Notes: generated by a model from the sequence alone, not told the origin. 49,252 bases of DNA from Thalassotalea profundi (GCF_014653195.1 NZ_BNAH01000019.1:1-49252); one strand, 5' to 3'; shown: positions 34,071-42,606, numbered from the stretch's first letter. Made by a program: numbers and translations.

Positions 34071-34994
34071 ATGTCATTATTAAATTTTTTAGCTGATGAT
34101 CAGTTAAATAAAGAACAGATACTCAACTTGATATCGCTTGCCAAAGATATCAAGAAAAACCCTAAAAGCTACAATAAAAAGCTGGAAGGTAAATCGGTTG
34201 CCATGATTTTTGAAAAACCGTCATTAAGAACCCACGTCAGTTTTGATATGGGCATTAATAAACTCGGCGGCCACGCACTTTATTTAGGTCAGCAAAATGG
34301 CAAATTAGGTGAGCGTGAAAGAGTAAGTGATTACGCTAAAAACCTTTCTTGTTTTGCAGATGCGATTGTCGCCCGTGTTTTTGAAAATAGTGCGATCGAA
34401 GGCTTAGCCGAACACGCAAGTGTACCCGTAATCAATGCCTTGTGTGATTTATATCATCCGTGTCAGTCATTAGCTGATTTTGTTACTTTATCAGAATGCT
34501 TTGATGATCTGTCAAAGGTCAAATTTGCTTATATTGGCGACGGTAATAACGTCTCAAATTCATTAATGCTTATGGCGGCAATTGTCGGTGTTGACTTTAC
34601 TTTGGTTTGTCCAGAGGGCCATGGACCATCGCAAGCGATGTTAAGCAAAGTTGAGCAATTTACAAAAGTCAGCGGCTCAACATTTACGTTTATAAATGAT
34701 ATTAATGCGTTAGGGCAACAAGATGCACTCTATACTGATACTTGGGTGTCAATGGGTAATGAAGATAGCAGTGATAAAACCGAAGTTTTAAAGAAATTCA
34801 TGCCCTATCAAGTTAACCATCAATTAATGGAAAATGCTCAGGCAAGCATAGTTATGCATTGTCAACCTGCGCATTTGGAAGAAGAAATAACAACAGCTTT
34901 GTTTGACGACGAAGAAAAGTCAGTGGTCTTTCAAGAAGCTGAAAACAGAATGTGGGCACAATGTGCAGTACTGGTTAGCTTATTTGCTAAGTAA
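34071..34994 (+). CDS. argF: Ornithine carbamoyltransferase
   Basis: ArgF makes citrulline from ornithine and carbamoyl phosphate. The 307-residue protein has a carbamoyl-phosphate loop reading EKPSLRTHVSFD (Ser51-His55, where E. coli has STRTR), LYHPCQSLADF, a GDGNNVSNSL motif, DTWVSMG and HCQPAHLEEEI (HCLPA in many others). As I recall them, the SLRTH and HCQPA variants are usual in Shewanella- and Alteromonas-type ArgF, so the function is likely intact. The ATG at 34071 with AGGA 6 bases upstream is preferred over the TTG at 34065. Confidence 0.95.
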   Translation: MSLLNFLADDQLNKEQILNLISLAKDIKKNPKSYNKKLEGKSVAMIFEKPSLRTHVSFDMGINKLGGHALYLGQQNGKLGERERVSDYAKNLSCFADAIVARVFENSAIEGLAEHASVPVINALCDLYHPCQSLADFVTLSECFDDLSKVKFAYIGDGNNVSNSLMLMAAIVGVDFTLVCPEGHGPSQAMLSKVEQFTKVSGSTFTFINDINALGQQDALYTDTWVSMGNEDSSDKTEVLKKFMPYQVNHQLMENAQASIVMHCQPAHLEEEITTALFDDEEKSVVFQEAENRMWAQCAVLVSLFAK

Positions 34995-35053
34995 GTTACC
35001 CCCCACCAATTTAATAAAATTGTAAATAATTTAAGAGATTATAGGAAACAAAC

Positions 35054-36313
35054 ATGGCTTTAGCAGCGAAGAAAAAAATTAAAAAGGTAGTATTAGCATA
35101 TTCAGGCGGTTTAGATACCTCAGCCATTATTCCATGGTTAAAAGAAAACTATGAAGGTTGTGAAGTTGTCGCATTTTGTGCTGATGTTGGTCAAGGCGAA
35201 GAAGAACTTATTGGCATTCAAGAAAAAGCAATTGCTTCTGGTGCTTCAGAGTGTCACGTAGTTGACCTTAAAGAAGAATATGTAAAAGATTATATATATC
35301 CCATTTTAAAAACAGGTGCTGTTTATGAAGGCCAATATTTATTAGGTACTTCAATGGCACGTCCAGTTATTGCCAAAGCCCACGTTGAAGTAGCATTAAA
35401 AGTAGGTGCAGATGCTTTATGCCATGGTTGTACAGGTAAAGGTAATGACCAAGTACGTTTCGAATCGTGCTTTGCTGCTTTAGCGCCTGAGTTAACCGTT
35501 ATTGCACCATGGCGTGAATGGGACATGGTATCTCGTGAAGACTTACTTGATTACTTAGCTGAGCGAAATGTGCCGTGTTCAGCGTCACTTACAAAAATTT
35601 ATAGCCGCGATGCGAATGCTTGGCACATTTCACATGAAGGTGGCGAGTTAGAAGATCCATGGTGTGAGCCGTCCAAAGAAGTTTGGACAATGACAGTGGA
35701 CCCTGAAGATGCTCCCGATCAAGCAGAGCGCGTACAATTAAGTTTTGTGGAAGGTGAGCTTGTATCAGTAGACGGACAAGACTTTAAGGCCAATGGTTCG
35801 CCTGCGCATGACGCGTTAATGTATTTAAATGCTAAAGGTGCTGCACATGGTGTTGGTCGAATTGACATTGTAGAAAACCGTTTAGTAGGTATGAAGTCTC
35901 GTGGTTGTTATGAAACCCCAGGTGGTACTATTTTAATGGCCGCTTACAAAGGCCTTGAAACCTTAATTTTAGATAAAGAGTCATTAAAATATCGTGAATC
36001 TATTGGCCTTGAATTTTCACATGTTATTTATGACGGCCGTTGGTTTACCCCATTAGCCAAAGCGCAATTAGCTGGCGCAGCGTCTTTTGCTGAAAAACTA
36101 ACCGGTGATGTGGTAGTCAAACTCTATAAAGGTACCGCACAAGTTACTCAACGTCGTTCACCTAACTCGCTTTATTCTGAAGAATTTGCAACCTTTGGCG
36201 CTGATGACGTGTACGACCAAAAACATGCTGAAGGTTTTATTCGTTTATTCAGTTTATCTAGCCGTATTACAGCACTTTCTCAAAAGGGCGCTTTATCTGA
36301 GAAGGAAAAATAA
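35054..36313 (+). CDS. argG: Argininosuccinate synthase
   Basis: ArgG joins citrulline and aspartate with ATP to give argininosuccinate. The 419-residue protein has the PP-loop AYSGGLDTS near the N terminus, GTSMARPVIAK, HGCTGKGNDQVRFE, DPEDAPD, GRIDIVENRLVGMKSRG and RSPNSLYSEEFATFG. It is slightly longer than the usual ~405 residues because of a Lys-rich N-terminal lead. AGGAAA precedes the ATG. argH(A) starts 2 bases after the stop. Confidence 0.98.
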   Translation: MALAAKKKIKKVVLAYSGGLDTSAIIPWLKENYEGCEVVAFCADVGQGEEELIGIQEKAIASGASECHVVDLKEEYVKDYIYPILKTGAVYEGQYLLGTSMARPVIAKAHVEVALKVGADALCHGCTGKGNDQVRFESCFAALAPELTVIAPWREWDMVSREDLLDYLAERNVPCSASLTKIYSRDANAWHISHEGGELEDPWCEPSKEVWTMTVDPEDAPDQAERVQLSFVEGELVSVDGQDFKANGSPAHDALMYLNAKGAAHGVGRIDIVENRLVGMKSRGCYETPGGTILMAAYKGLETLILDKESLKYRESIGLEFSHVIYDGRWFTPLAKAQLAGAASFAEKLTGDVVVKLYKGTAQVTQRRSPNSLYSEEFATFGADDVYDQKHAEGFIRLFSLSSRITALSQKGALSEKEK

Positions 36314-36315
36314 AC

Positions 36316-38265
36316 ATGGCTTTATGGGGCGGACGTTTTAAAGGGCAAGCAAGCTTGCAGTTTAAAAAATTTAATGACTCATTGCCGGTAGATTACCGCA
36401 TGGCAGTACAGGATATTGTCGGCTCCATTGCATGGGCTGGCGCTATTCATTCCGTTGGTATTATTACCGATGATGAATTAACTAAGCTAACCGCAGCATT
36501 AAATGAATTAAAAGTATCAGTTGAAGAAAACCCTGAACAGATACTTAATTCTGACGCTGAAGATATTCATAGTTGGGTGGAAATTCAATTAATTGAAAAA
36601 ACGGGCGACTTAGGTAAAAAGCTACATACAGGGCGTAGTCGTAACGACCAAGTAGCCACTGACCTTAAGCTTTGGTGTAAAGAAACTGGTGGCGAGTTAT
36701 TGCTAGCCTTAGTTAATTTACAGCAAGCGATGATGAATTTAGCTGAACGTGAAAAAGATACAGTTTTACCGGGCTATACGCATTTACAACGTGCGCAACC
36801 AGTAACCTTTGGTCATTGGTGTTTAGCGTACGTTGAAATGTTTAACCGTGATATTGGCCGACTAAAAGATGCAATTTACCGCTTAGATGTTTCACCTCTA
36901 GGCTCTGGCGCATTGGCAGGAACGGCTTATCCGATTGATCGTAATGCGTTAGCACATAACTTAGGTTTTAGAACGGCCACCATGAATAGTTTAGATGCCG
37001 TTTCAGATCGCGATCATGTGATTGAATTAATTGCAGCGGCCAGTATTTCAATGATGCACTTATCACGTTTTGCCGAAGACTTAATTTTCTATAATTCAGG
37101 TGAAGCAGGCTTTGTTGAAATGAGCGATTTAGTTAGCTCGGGTTCATCATTAATGCCGCAAAAGAAAAACCCTGATGCCTGTGAGTTAATTCGCGGTAAA
37201 ACGGGGCGCGTTTTTGGTGCATTAACGGGTATGTTAACGACTATGAAAGCGTTGGCTCTTGCCTACAACAAAGACATGCAAGAAGACAAAGAAGGCATGT
37301 TTGACGCCCTAGATACATGGCTAGAATGTATGGAAATGGCGGTTTTAGTGGCCGATGGCTTAAAAGTTAATCGCTCTCGTACCTTAGCTGCGGCGCAACA
37401 AGGCTATGCGAACGCCACGGAACTGGCTGATTATCTTGTCAGTAAAGATATTCCGTTTCGTGAAGCGCATCATATTGTTGGCGAAGTAGTATTAGCGGCA
37501 ATTGATAAAGGCTGCCCATTAGAAGATTTAACCTTAACCCAATTACAAGAATTTAGTGAATGTATCGAACAAGATGTGTATCAACACTTATCTATTGAAT
37601 CAACCTTAGATAAGCGTGAAGCCTTAGGCGGCACATCACGTACGCAAGTTCAAAAAGCCCTTGATAATATACAGTCGGGTGATCGTGAAATTCTTAATGA
37701 ACAAGTGGTAGGCGCGCCGGGTAAAGAACAAGTTAAAGTTGCGTTAAAGCAGGTGAAACAACGTTTGAATGCACAACGTGCAGCGGCTTTATCCGTACGC
37801 CGAGCACGAATGACTGACGTTGACAGTATTTTTAATTTAACCACTTACTGGGCCGACAAAGGTGAAATTTTACCGCGTAGCCGAGACAATATTATTCACG
37901 ATATTCAAAACTTTGTAGTTGCTGAAATTGACGGAGATGTTGTTGGTTGTGCTTCACTTTATATCTATCAAACAGGGCTAGCTGAAATTAGGTCTGTTGT
38001 GGTTGAAGAAAATGCCCATCGTCAAGGACAAGGGCAAGCACTTGTTCAATATTTACTTGGTTTTGCTCATCAAATGCAATTAGAAAAAATTATTGTACTG
38101 ACGTATATCCCAACATATTTCAAAAAATTAGGCTTTAACCTTATCGATAAAGCGTCTTTGGCTGACAATATTATTGAAGACAGCGAACCGAGTCCTCATA
38201 AAGATCCGGCTGATGAAGTGGCAATGGAATATATATTATTTCCACTGGTTGCAGATAATAAGTAA
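36316..38265 (+). CDS. argH: Argininosuccinate lyase fused to a GNAT acetyltransferase (ArgH-ArgA type)
   Basis: Residues ~1-460 are argininosuccinate lyase, releasing arginine and fumarate: LHTGRSRNDQVATD, LPGYTHLQRAQPVTFGHW, and the fumarase/lyase signature SGSSLMPQKKNPDACE near 275-288. After a linker, ~490-640 is a GNAT acetyltransferase (LSVRRARMTDVDSIFNL, EIRSVVVEENAHRQGQGQALVQYLL), related to the catalytic half of N-acetylglutamate synthase. Such ArgH(A) fusions are known from marine gammaproteobacteria, including Moritella and Vibrio. At 649 residues it is about 190 longer than plain ArgH. It lies in an argCBFGH(A) operon and is followed by a separate full argA, so the fused domain is not the only acetyltransferase for the first step. 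Confidence 0.96.
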   Translation: MALWGGRFKGQASLQFKKFNDSLPVDYRMAVQDIVGSIAWAGAIHSVGIITDDELTKLTAALNELKVSVEENPEQILNSDAEDIHSWVEIQLIEKTGDLGKKLHTGRSRNDQVATDLKLWCKETGGELLLALVNLQQAMMNLAEREKDTVLPGYTHLQRAQPVTFGHWCLAYVEMFNRDIGRLKDAIYRLDVSPLGSGALAGTAYPIDRNALAHNLGFRTATMNSLDAVSDRDHVIELIAAASISMMHLSRFAEDLIFYNSGEAGFVEMSDLVSSGSSLMPQKKNPDACELIRGKTGRVFGALTGMLTTMKALALAYNKDMQEDKEGMFDALDTWLECMEMAVLVADGLKVNRSRTLAAAQQGYANATELADYLVSKDIPFREAHHIVGEVVLAAIDKGCPLEDLTLTQLQEFSECIEQDVYQHLSIESTLDKREALGGTSRTQVQKALDNIQSGDREILNEQVVGAPGKEQVKVALKQVKQRLNAQRAAALSVRRARMTDVDSIFNLTTYWADKGEILPRSRDNIIHDIQNFVVAEIDGDVVGCASLYIYQTGLAEIRSVVVEENAHRQGQGQALVQYLLGFAHQMQLEKIIVLTYIPTYFKKLGFNLIDKASLADNIIEDSEPSPHKDPADEVAMEYILFPLVADNK

Positions 38266-38310
38266 TCACGAATAGTTAACGTAAAATAGTAATTTAAGAA
38301 GAACGGACAC

Positions 38311-39621
38311 ATGGCTAATAGTAATAAAGAAAACGTTAAATGGTTTAGATACGCAGCGCCTTATATTAATGCGCATCGTGGAAAAACCGTCGTACTAATG
38401 TTTGGTGGTGAGGCCGTTCTTCATCCTAATTTTGCCAATATTATTCATGATATTGCTTTACTACGTAGTTTAGGGGTAAAGCTTGTGGTAGTGCATGGTT
38501 CACGCCCACAAATTGACGAGCGTATGGAGCAACGCAATATACCACGTCAAGTTGAAAACAATATTCGCGTCACTGATGCCGAAACCTTAGTTGCCGTTAA
38601 AGATGCCACAGGTTCACTACGTTTACATATTGAAGCATTGCTTACCATGGGGCTAGTAAATTCGCCCATGCATGGCTCGCAAATTCGCGTTAGTACCGGT
38701 AACTTTGTTATTGCAAAACCTATGGGGGTACGCGACGGCATTGATTATAAATATACCGGGACTGTTCGAAGAATTGATGAAGTCGGCATTAAAACGCAAC
38801 TTGATTATGGGTCGATAGTGTTACTTTCGCCAATCGGTTATTCATCAACGGGCGAGGTTTTTAATTTAGCGTTAGAAGATGTTGCCACACAAACAGCGAT
38901 TGCGTTAAAAGCTGATAAGTTAATTACATTAACCGAAGACGATGGTTTGATAGACGAATCAGGCGAACTTATTCGTAGCTGTAGTATTCGTAGAGTAAAA
39001 ACCTTACTGGACGATAAAGACTGCCATGTGCGCCAATTGCTATTAAGAGCGATCATTCAATGTGGTGAAAATGGTGTAGAGCGTTGCCATTGTGTTAGCT
39101 ATCAGAGCGAAACGGCTTTATTACAAGAGTTATTTACCCGTGATGGGGCAGGAACGTTAATTGCCAAAGATCATAAAGAGCAAGAATTTACCGCTACTAT
39201 TGACGATGTTGGTGGTATTTTAGAATTAATTGCCCCGTTAGAAGCGGAAGGCATACTCGTCAAACGTTCACGTGAGTTATTAGAAGTGGAAATAGACCGC
39301 TTCACTGTGATTAAAAAAGAAGATGTAATTATTGCCTGTGCGGCGCTGTATCCCTATATCGAAGCCGGCTCGGGTGAAATTGCCTGTGTCGCTATTCACC
39401 CTGACTATCGAAAAGGCAATCGTGGTGAACGTTTAATGGAAGCAATAGAGCTAAAAGCGAAGGCGCTTGGTTTAACTTCTTTGTTTGTGCTAACCACCGT
39501 TAGTGGTCATTGGTTTAGAGAGCGTGGTTTTATTGAACGTTCAATGGAAGATTTACCCGAAGGTAAAAAACAAATGTATAACTTTCAACGTAAATCCAAG
39601 GTATTGATTAAAGAGATTTAG
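38311..39621 (+). CDS. argA: N-acetylglutamate synthase
   Basis: ArgA acetylates glutamate, the first and feedback-inhibited arginine step. The 436-residue protein starts with an inactive amino-acid-kinase-like regulatory domain (~18-285: VLMFGGEAVLHPNF, VVHGSRPQIDERM, ITLTEDDGLID) and ends with a GNAT domain (~295-436: GEIACVAIHPDYRKGNRGERLMEAIE, WFRERGF). This is the classical long form of E. coli and Pseudomonas. It closes the arg operon, 45 bases after argH(A). Confidence 0.96.
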   Translation: MANSNKENVKWFRYAAPYINAHRGKTVVLMFGGEAVLHPNFANIIHDIALLRSLGVKLVVVHGSRPQIDERMEQRNIPRQVENNIRVTDAETLVAVKDATGSLRLHIEALLTMGLVNSPMHGSQIRVSTGNFVIAKPMGVRDGIDYKYTGTVRRIDEVGIKTQLDYGSIVLLSPIGYSSTGEVFNLALEDVATQTAIALKADKLITLTEDDGLIDESGELIRSCSIRRVKTLLDDKDCHVRQLLLRAIIQCGENGVERCHCVSYQSETALLQELFTRDGAGTLIAKDHKEQEFTATIDDVGGILELIAPLEAEGILVKRSRELLEVEIDRFTVIKKEDVIIACAALYPYIEAGSGEIACVAIHPDYRKGNRGERLMEAIELKAKALGLTSLFVLTTVSGHWFRERGFIERSMEDLPEGKKQMYNFQRKSKVLIKEI

Positions 39622-39649
39622 GCTTTGTTTTTAAATAATTAATCGAGTA

Positions 39650-39677
39650 ACCTTGATGGTAATAAAATCATCAAGGT
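39650..39677 (+). terminator. Weak hairpin after argA
   Basis: A 9-bp stem, ACCTTGATG with CATCAAGGT, has a 10-base loop, followed by GAATTTT. It is probably the end of the arg operon, though the T run is poor. Confidence 0.45.
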
Positions 39678-39716
39678 GAATTTTACTGCCTGTGGAAATT
39701 AGCTACCGATTAAGCC

Positions 39717-39974
39717 GTGATGAATAAAAATAATGAGAGAATGAGTCCGAAAATGAGTGAAAAAATTAATCAGTCTTCTTTAAACGCATTGAAAATAGCC
39801 TTTACTTATATGCCAAGACCAATTGAAGTCACTAAATATGAGTATGGAGATAGTTACCAAAAAGTACTCGATCATATTCAAACAGTGAGAGAGGTATTAT
39901 TAATTAATGATGTGGATCCTGATGAAGTTTATGGCGAAATAAATCCTGAGAATACGCCTAACTCAACCTATTGA
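39717..39974 (+). CDS. Small hypothetical protein
   Basis: Not recognised. Up to 85 residues, with no signal or membrane segment. The stretch NALKIAFTYMPRPIEVTKYEYGDSYQKVLDHIQTVREVLL looks like a real folded core with a helical end, followed by an acidic PDEVYGEINPEN tail. Four in-frame ATGs (39717, 39720, 39741, 39753) leave the start open; only the sequence after SEKINQ looks conserved in character. Codon use resembles the neighbours. It lies between the arg operon and the accessory strip. Confidence 0.6.
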   Translation: MMNKNNERMSPKMSEKINQSSLNALKIAFTYMPRPIEVTKYEYGDSYQKVLDHIQTVREVLLINDVDPDEVYGEINPENTPNSTY

Positions 39975-40005
39975 TTTGGTAATAAACCAAGAAAACTCAA
40001 AATAA

Positions 40006-40043
40006 GGTCGGTGTGTATACCGACCAAACACCGGACTTTTTTA
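40006..40043 (+). terminator. Probable terminator after the 39717 gene
   Basis: A 7-bp stem, GGTCGGT with ACCGACC, has a GTGTAT loop; the ACACCGGAC downstream can pair alternatively and leads into T6. The rest of the gap up to 40260 holds nothing recognisable. Confidence 0.6.
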
Positions 40044-40260
40044 CAAATTTTTTCAGTAAATTATTTAAAATAACCTGCACCTAGATATAACCAACCCGTT
40101 TTCTCGTTTTCACGCAGTATCCATCAACCCTAAAACTAAATTACCTTTGAAATTTAACCGATTACGTTATATCGTGAATCCATCAAGAAATTAAGGAAGA
40201 TTGATCGTGCTGAGTAATAGGCGAGAAAAATTCCTTTTATTAAGCTGTTAGAAGGTGTGC

Positions 40261-40995
40261 ATGGATACTAAAGCCTCGATCTCCGAAGAATTAACTGCCC
40301 TTTATAAAGAAGGTGTTGTAGTAGTTTCAGATTTACAGTCAGAAGATAGCAAAAAAGATTTTACTTTCGAGTATCAGAATTGGTACACGAAAGCTATTAG
40401 AGTTGTTGAACTATTAGCTCAAGATAGGTTAACTGAATTTAAGTCATATTATGAAATAGATCCTAAAAGAAAAAGCATGGGGTATGGTACTTATTATATT
40501 CAAGACTTTCTTAAGGGTGTTGCCCCAAATAAACATAGACACCCTGGATTTAACACAAGAAATCAAACTGCTCAAAACCTAATGAATCAGTTAGCAATTG
40601 TTAATTCATTAGTTGGTCGAATTAGTTCTATTCTTACAAATATAGATAGTGAATTAATGGCTGATATTCAAGACGCTGAACTTGAAACAGCTAGGAAGTT
40701 AATAAAAGTGAGTTTAAGAGCCGCAGGCTCTTTAACTGGAGTAATAATTGAAAATCACCTTCAAAAATTAGCAAAAACTCACAACATAACGAGTAGAAAG
40801 AAAAATCCAACAATAAGTGATTTAAATGATCCTTTAAAAAATGAAGGTATCTTTGATACACCCACGTGGCGTAAAGTTACTTATTTAGCCGATATTCGCA
40901 ATATATGCTCACATAAGAAAGATATTGAACCGACAAAAGAGCAAGTGAATGAGTTAATAGACGGCGCTAATTGGCTTGTGAAAAACACCTTCTAA
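40261..40995 (+). CDS. HEPN-motif protein of unknown function
   Basis: A 244-residue helical, soluble protein. The C-terminal part has LRAAGSLTGVIIENHLQKLAK and then IRNICSHKKDIEPTKEQV. The R-x4-H pattern (Arg213 to His218) is the signature of HEPN domains, many of which are RNases in toxin or phage-defence systems, though many others are not. The N-terminal half is unassigned. The ATG at 40261 with AAGG 5 bases upstream is preferred over the GTG at 40255. No antitoxin-like partner overlaps it. The gene sits between GTTAGAA (40247-40253) and its exact reverse complement TTCTAAC (40990-40996), the latter containing its stop, a cassette-like arrangement. Confidence 0.65.
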   Translation: MDTKASISEELTALYKEGVVVVSDLQSEDSKKDFTFEYQNWYTKAIRVVELLAQDRLTEFKSYYEIDPKRKSMGYGTYYIQDFLKGVAPNKHRHPGFNTRNQTAQNLMNQLAIVNSLVGRISSILTNIDSELMADIQDAELETARKLIKVSLRAAGSLTGVIIENHLQKLAKTHNITSRKKNPTISDLNDPLKNEGIFDTPTWRKVTYLADIRNICSHKKDIEPTKEQVNELIDGANWLVKNTF

Positions 40996-41065
40996 CAAGC
41001 CAATTAAGACGGGACATTTTAGCCAACAATTATCAGCCCCTTATTTGGGCTATTTTGGAGAGTAT

Positions 41066-41308
41066 GTGGTGCACAAGGAAGTAAAACCTAAAAAACGTAA
41101 TGAGTTTTCTCGATATGTAGCAATATTTCTATCAGCCTTATTTACTATTTTTATGAAACGAACTGTAGAAGATAGTTTTACTTATTTACAAGAGCTATCA
41201 TTCTTGATGGATTTAGGCTTATATCTAATCATATTTGTCCCGCTCCATTACTTAATTTCTAAATTTACCGATTGGCTTTATTCGGACAGTGGCGAAAGCA
41301 ATAGCTAA
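41066..41308 (+). CDS. Small membrane protein of unknown function
   Basis: Not recognised. About 80 residues with a basic N terminus (HKEVKPKKRNEFSR) and two hydrophobic segments, ~14-33 and ~48-68. It starts at GTG 41066 or 41069; GGAG at 41057-41060 fits both, and the ORF is open back to a TTG at 41045. The stop lies in AGCTAACAAG, similar to the end of the preceding gene. Confidence 0.5.
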   Translation: MVHKEVKPKKRNEFSRYVAIFLSALFTIFMKRTVEDSFTYLQELSFLMDLGLYLIIFVPLHYLISKFTDWLYSDSGESNS

Positions 41309-41329
41309 CAAGAACATTAAACGGAAATC

Positions 41330-41380
41330 TGAAGTTCCCCCGATAAAGTGGACACCATCCACTTTATCGGGGGAAGATCA
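41330..41380. mobile_element. 51-bp solo remnant of an insertion sequence (both ends, no centre)
   Basis: Starts TGAAGTTCCCCCGATAAAG and ends with the inverse of TGATCTTCCCCCGATAAAG. The 23-bp terminal inverted repeats differ at 2 positions and are separated by 5 bases (CACCA). It has TG...CA ends as in IS3-family elements. The right repeat, read inward, agrees with the first 25 bases of the IS-like end at 49170 at 21 positions. No target duplication is evident. The inner 18 bp form a perfect palindrome. Confidence 0.6.
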
Positions 41381-41550
41381 CCTCTTTATTTTTCGCTTGT
41401 TTATTGCTTGCGTATTTTGGGCTAAATTTAGGTATCAATTTAAGTAGTGCAGTGATTGTATTGATTATTGCTATCGGCATTGTTGGTCAATCAAATGTTC
41501 AAAGAACAGATTTACTTAAAGAACTTTTTGATCTTAAATACGGCAAATAA
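41381..41550 (+). pseudogene. 5'-truncated small membrane protein gene
   Basis: The frame ending at TAA 41548-41550 is open and protein-like directly from the edge of the IS remnant: SLFFACLLLAYFGLNLGIN, then a hydrophobic segment with VLIIAIGIVGQ and a charged end RTDLLKELFDLKYGK. A stop inside the remnant (41344) closes it upstream, and no ATG or GTG precedes the coding-like part. The 5' end seems to have been lost with the insertion. Alternatively a very short protein starts at an internal TTG. Confidence 0.5.
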
Positions 41551-41667
41551 ATTATGTATAAGTTAATCAAACGGACAAAAAGAGTTAGTCCTTTACGCTT
41601 ATCTTGCTTATAGTAACCAACATTTTCAGTCGCTTAGTAAAGCGCTACAACGATAAGGATAGTCAAA

Positions 41668-42021
41668 ATGCTCATTACCGCTCGCAATATAAAAAATTCA
41701 CTCATCATGTGTATTACCATGTCCGTAACATTATTTTTGTTACGCGGATTTTATGATGAAATCGAATTAACCCTTGTCAATTTGCTCCCTTATTTGTTGT
41801 CTTCAGTTATAGGGGCTGCTTTAGTTTTTTTATATCTATACTTATTCCCTAGCCAGCGAAAAGATAAGTTTCTTACATTTTTTATTCCGGGCATTGTTTT
41901 GATGGTGGTAATAATAACTACAGGATTATCAAGCTTTTGGCTTATTGATGAATTAATATTAATGTTGTGTTTTGTTTTTGGTGGTCAAGAAATTTCAAAA
42001 GCCGAGTCAAAACCGTTGTAA
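41668..42021 (+). CDS. Small integral membrane protein of unknown function
   Basis: Not recognised. 117 residues with three hydrophobic segments (~10-27, ~38-60, ~70-105). AAGGAT lies 9 bases before the ATG. The stop is in TTGTAACAACC, again a TAACAA context. The ankyrin gene starts 24 bases later and may be cotranscribed. Confidence 0.65.
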   Translation: MLITARNIKNSLIMCITMSVTLFLLRGFYDEIELTLVNLLPYLLSSVIGAALVFLYLYLFPSQRKDKFLTFFIPGIVLMVVIITTGLSSFWLIDELILMLCFVFGGQEISKAESKPL

Positions 42022-42045
42022 CAACCAATTATCTAAGAGGCTTAC

Positions 42046-42606
42046 ATGGATTCGGTAAACCCTAAATTAATTATTATTCTTATTGCAGCTATTGTGTTAC
42101 TTGTTTATGTAAAAGTTAGTAACCCTTATCAAGAGTTTAGTACGGAAGCTTTTTGGGAATCTGCTACGGTAGATGATGTCTATCAAATTCCAGAAGAAGC
42201 GCTTTTGCCAAATAATAAAAACGGTCCTGTACTTATGTGGGCTGCTTCTATAACAAGTAACCCTAAAATTATTGAAGCGCTTATCCTCAGAGGCGTAGAT
42301 GTAAATGAACGTGATATTGATTTTAACGGCACGGCATTAAGCGCTGCTGCATATCAAAATCAACACCCTGAGATAATCGATGAGCTTGTGTCGCATGGTG
42401 CTGAGGTTAATATCATTCTAGGTTTTCTAAAAAAATCGCCTTTATTATTGGCTGCCGAACAAAATAATTCAAAAGTAACTGAGCGACTGTTATTTCATGG
42501 CGCAGATCCTGATTATCAAGACATAAAGGGCAGAACCGCCTATATTCAAGCCGTAAAATCTGAAAATGTGGAAGTGATCGCATTATATGAAAAAATGTCA
42601 GAATAG
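42046..42606 (+). CDS. Membrane-anchored ankyrin repeat protein
   Basis: 186 residues. An N-terminal hydrophobic segment (~7-24) anchors or exports the protein. From ~58 there are three to four ankyrin repeats: GPVLMWAASITSNPKIIEALILRGVDVNERD, GTALSAAAYQN...ELVSHGAEVN, SPLLLAAEQNN...RLLFHGADPD, and GRTAYIQAVKSENVEVIALY. Ankyrin repeats mediate protein binding; the partner is unknown. AGAGG lies about 6 bases before the ATG. Confidence 0.85.
   Translation: MDSVNPKLIIILIAAIVLLVYVKVSNPYQEFSTEAFWESATVDDVYQIPEEALLPNNKNGPVLMWAASITSNPKIIEALILRGVDVNERDIDFNGTALSAAAYQNQHPEIIDELVSHGAEVNIILGFLKKSPLLLAAEQNNSKVTERLLFHGADPDYQDIKGRTAYIQAVKSENVEVIALYEKMSE

Larger units (their letters stand above)
41309..41667. 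other. Gap with IS remnant and broken membrane gene
   Basis: This 359-bp stretch has no intact gene. It holds an attC-like start (41302-41329), a 51-bp terminal-repeat element (41330-41380) and a 5'-truncated ORF (41381-41550). The last ~117 bases show nothing recognised beyond AAGGAT before the next ATG. Confidence 0.7.
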
